Assembly (NCBI GenBank): GCA_964414595.1
Contig: CAYPXJ010000070.1
Coordinates: 1 to 6,299, forward strand
DNA: 6,299 nt
From: CAYPXJ01 sp964414595
GTDB lineage: Bacteria; Pseudomonadota; Alphaproteobacteria; Rickettsiales; CAIJLX01
Reading direction: 5' to 3'
The stretch's first letter is position 1, and each line of letters starts with the position of its first letter. The position numbers and the translations under genes are program-made. Below are positions 5,736 through 6,299 of the stretch, piece by piece. Under the pieces are notes generated by a model that was given only the letters and a program-made list of their open reading frames with translations, was not told the DNA's origin and made no database searches.

Positions 5736-6299
5736 ATGGATAACGCCATATACATTTCGCTTGCGCGTCAGGCTGCCTTGATCAGGCAGATGGATGTCGT
5801 CGCCAATAACGTGGCGAATGTCAGCACGCCTGGTTTCAAAAGCGAACAGATGATGTTCCGCGAATACATGGTGAACGATAAAGACGATTTCAGCCGCAAA
5901 ATTGTTTTTCCGCAAGATTTCGCCACGGTGCGTGACCAAAAAGCTGGGCCGCTCATACAAACAAATCGTCCGCTCGATATGACAGTAGAAGGCGACGGGT
6001 ATTTTGTTATCCAAACGCCGCAAGGTCTGCGTTACACACGCAGCGGCAATTTTACCTTAAATAATGAAAACCAGATTGTGACGGCGCAAGGCTATCCTGT
6101 TTTGGATACCGGCGGCCAGCCTATCTCGCTTCTGGAAGAAGATGAGCAGATTACCATTCTGGGTGATGGCACCGTGCTTGCAAAAGTGGCGGGCGAGCCG
6201 GATCCGGGTGAACGCGGTATCGTGCAAGTCGTTCAATTCAAACAACGCGATCTTTTGGAGCCGCTGCCAAACGGCCTCTACAAATCGGAGGAAAAACCC
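5736..6299 (+). CDS. flgF: Flagellar basal-body rod protein FlgF (3' end outside window)
   Basis: 188 codons, open to the window edge; full FlgF proteins are about 240-250 residues. FlgF is one of the proximal rod subunits that link the MS ring to the distal rod; it is exported by the flagellar type III apparatus and so has no cleaved signal peptide. Residues 1-45 carry the rod/hook family N-terminal signature (LIRQMDVVANNVANVSTPGFK). Residues 76-123 have the FlgF/FlgG-type block TNRPLDMTVEGDGYFVIQTP followed by RYTRSGNFTLN and GYPVLD. TGA at 5724 closes the frame upstream, making ATG 5736 the first possible start; its ribosome site is weak. A sigma-54 promoter lies directly upstream. flgG, flgA and flgH often follow in alphaproteobacteria, but this lies beyond the window. 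Confidence 0.95.
   Translation, partial: MDNAIYISLARQAALIRQMDVVANNVANVSTPGFKSEQMMFREYMVNDKDDFSRKIVFPQDFATVRDQKAGPLIQTNRPLDMTVEGDGYFVIQTPQGLRYTRSGNFTLNNENQIVTAQGYPVLDTGGQPISLLEEDEQITILGDGTVLAKVAGEPDPGERGIVQVVQFKQRDLLEPLPNGLYKSEEKP

Overview
The window is a piece of a flagellar gene cluster from an alphaproteobacterium. Evidence for this is a tight minus-strand run fliL - fliM - DUF6468-type gene - MotE-family gene - large TPR gene, facing away from flgF on the plus strand. FliL/FliM beside DUF6468 and MotE-type proteins is a combination I associate with Alphaproteobacteria, especially Rhodospirillales-like lineages; genus cannot be read from the sequence. Base composition looks moderate rather than GC-rich, and I see no mobile elements, tRNA, rRNA or CRISPR.

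Layout: 1-2037 (minus, 3' end outside the window) encodes an N-terminally anchored protein with two AMIN-like beta domains, a charged linker and C-terminal TPRs. A 56-bp gap with a short hairpin separates it from a MotE-family protein (2094-2888). One base further is a DUF6468-type membrane-anchored protein (2890-3600), then a 53-bp gap, fliM (3654-4670), a 2-bp gap and fliL (4673-5485). The 250-bp divergent control region (5486-5735) carries a textbook sigma-54 promoter for flgF and, one to two hundred bases upstream of the flgF start, a palindrome plus an 11-bp-phased direct repeat that could be its activator site. flgF runs off the right edge.

Function: FliM is the C-ring switch protein in the cytoplasm; FliL sits in the inner membrane around the stators; MotE-family proteins are periplasmic and linked to stator/motor assembly in Sinorhizobium; FlgF is a proximal rod protein. 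The operon therefore appears to group the switch with membrane-to-periplasm motor accessories, two of which (DUF6468 and the AMIN/TPR protein) have no role I can name. The most striking unexplained signals are: near-identical DEHGE-type acid/histidine repeats in both FliL and the MotE-family protein, with matching codon choices; a ten-A tract in the TPR gene where a shift either way quickly gives a stop; and the well-formed sigma-54 control region.
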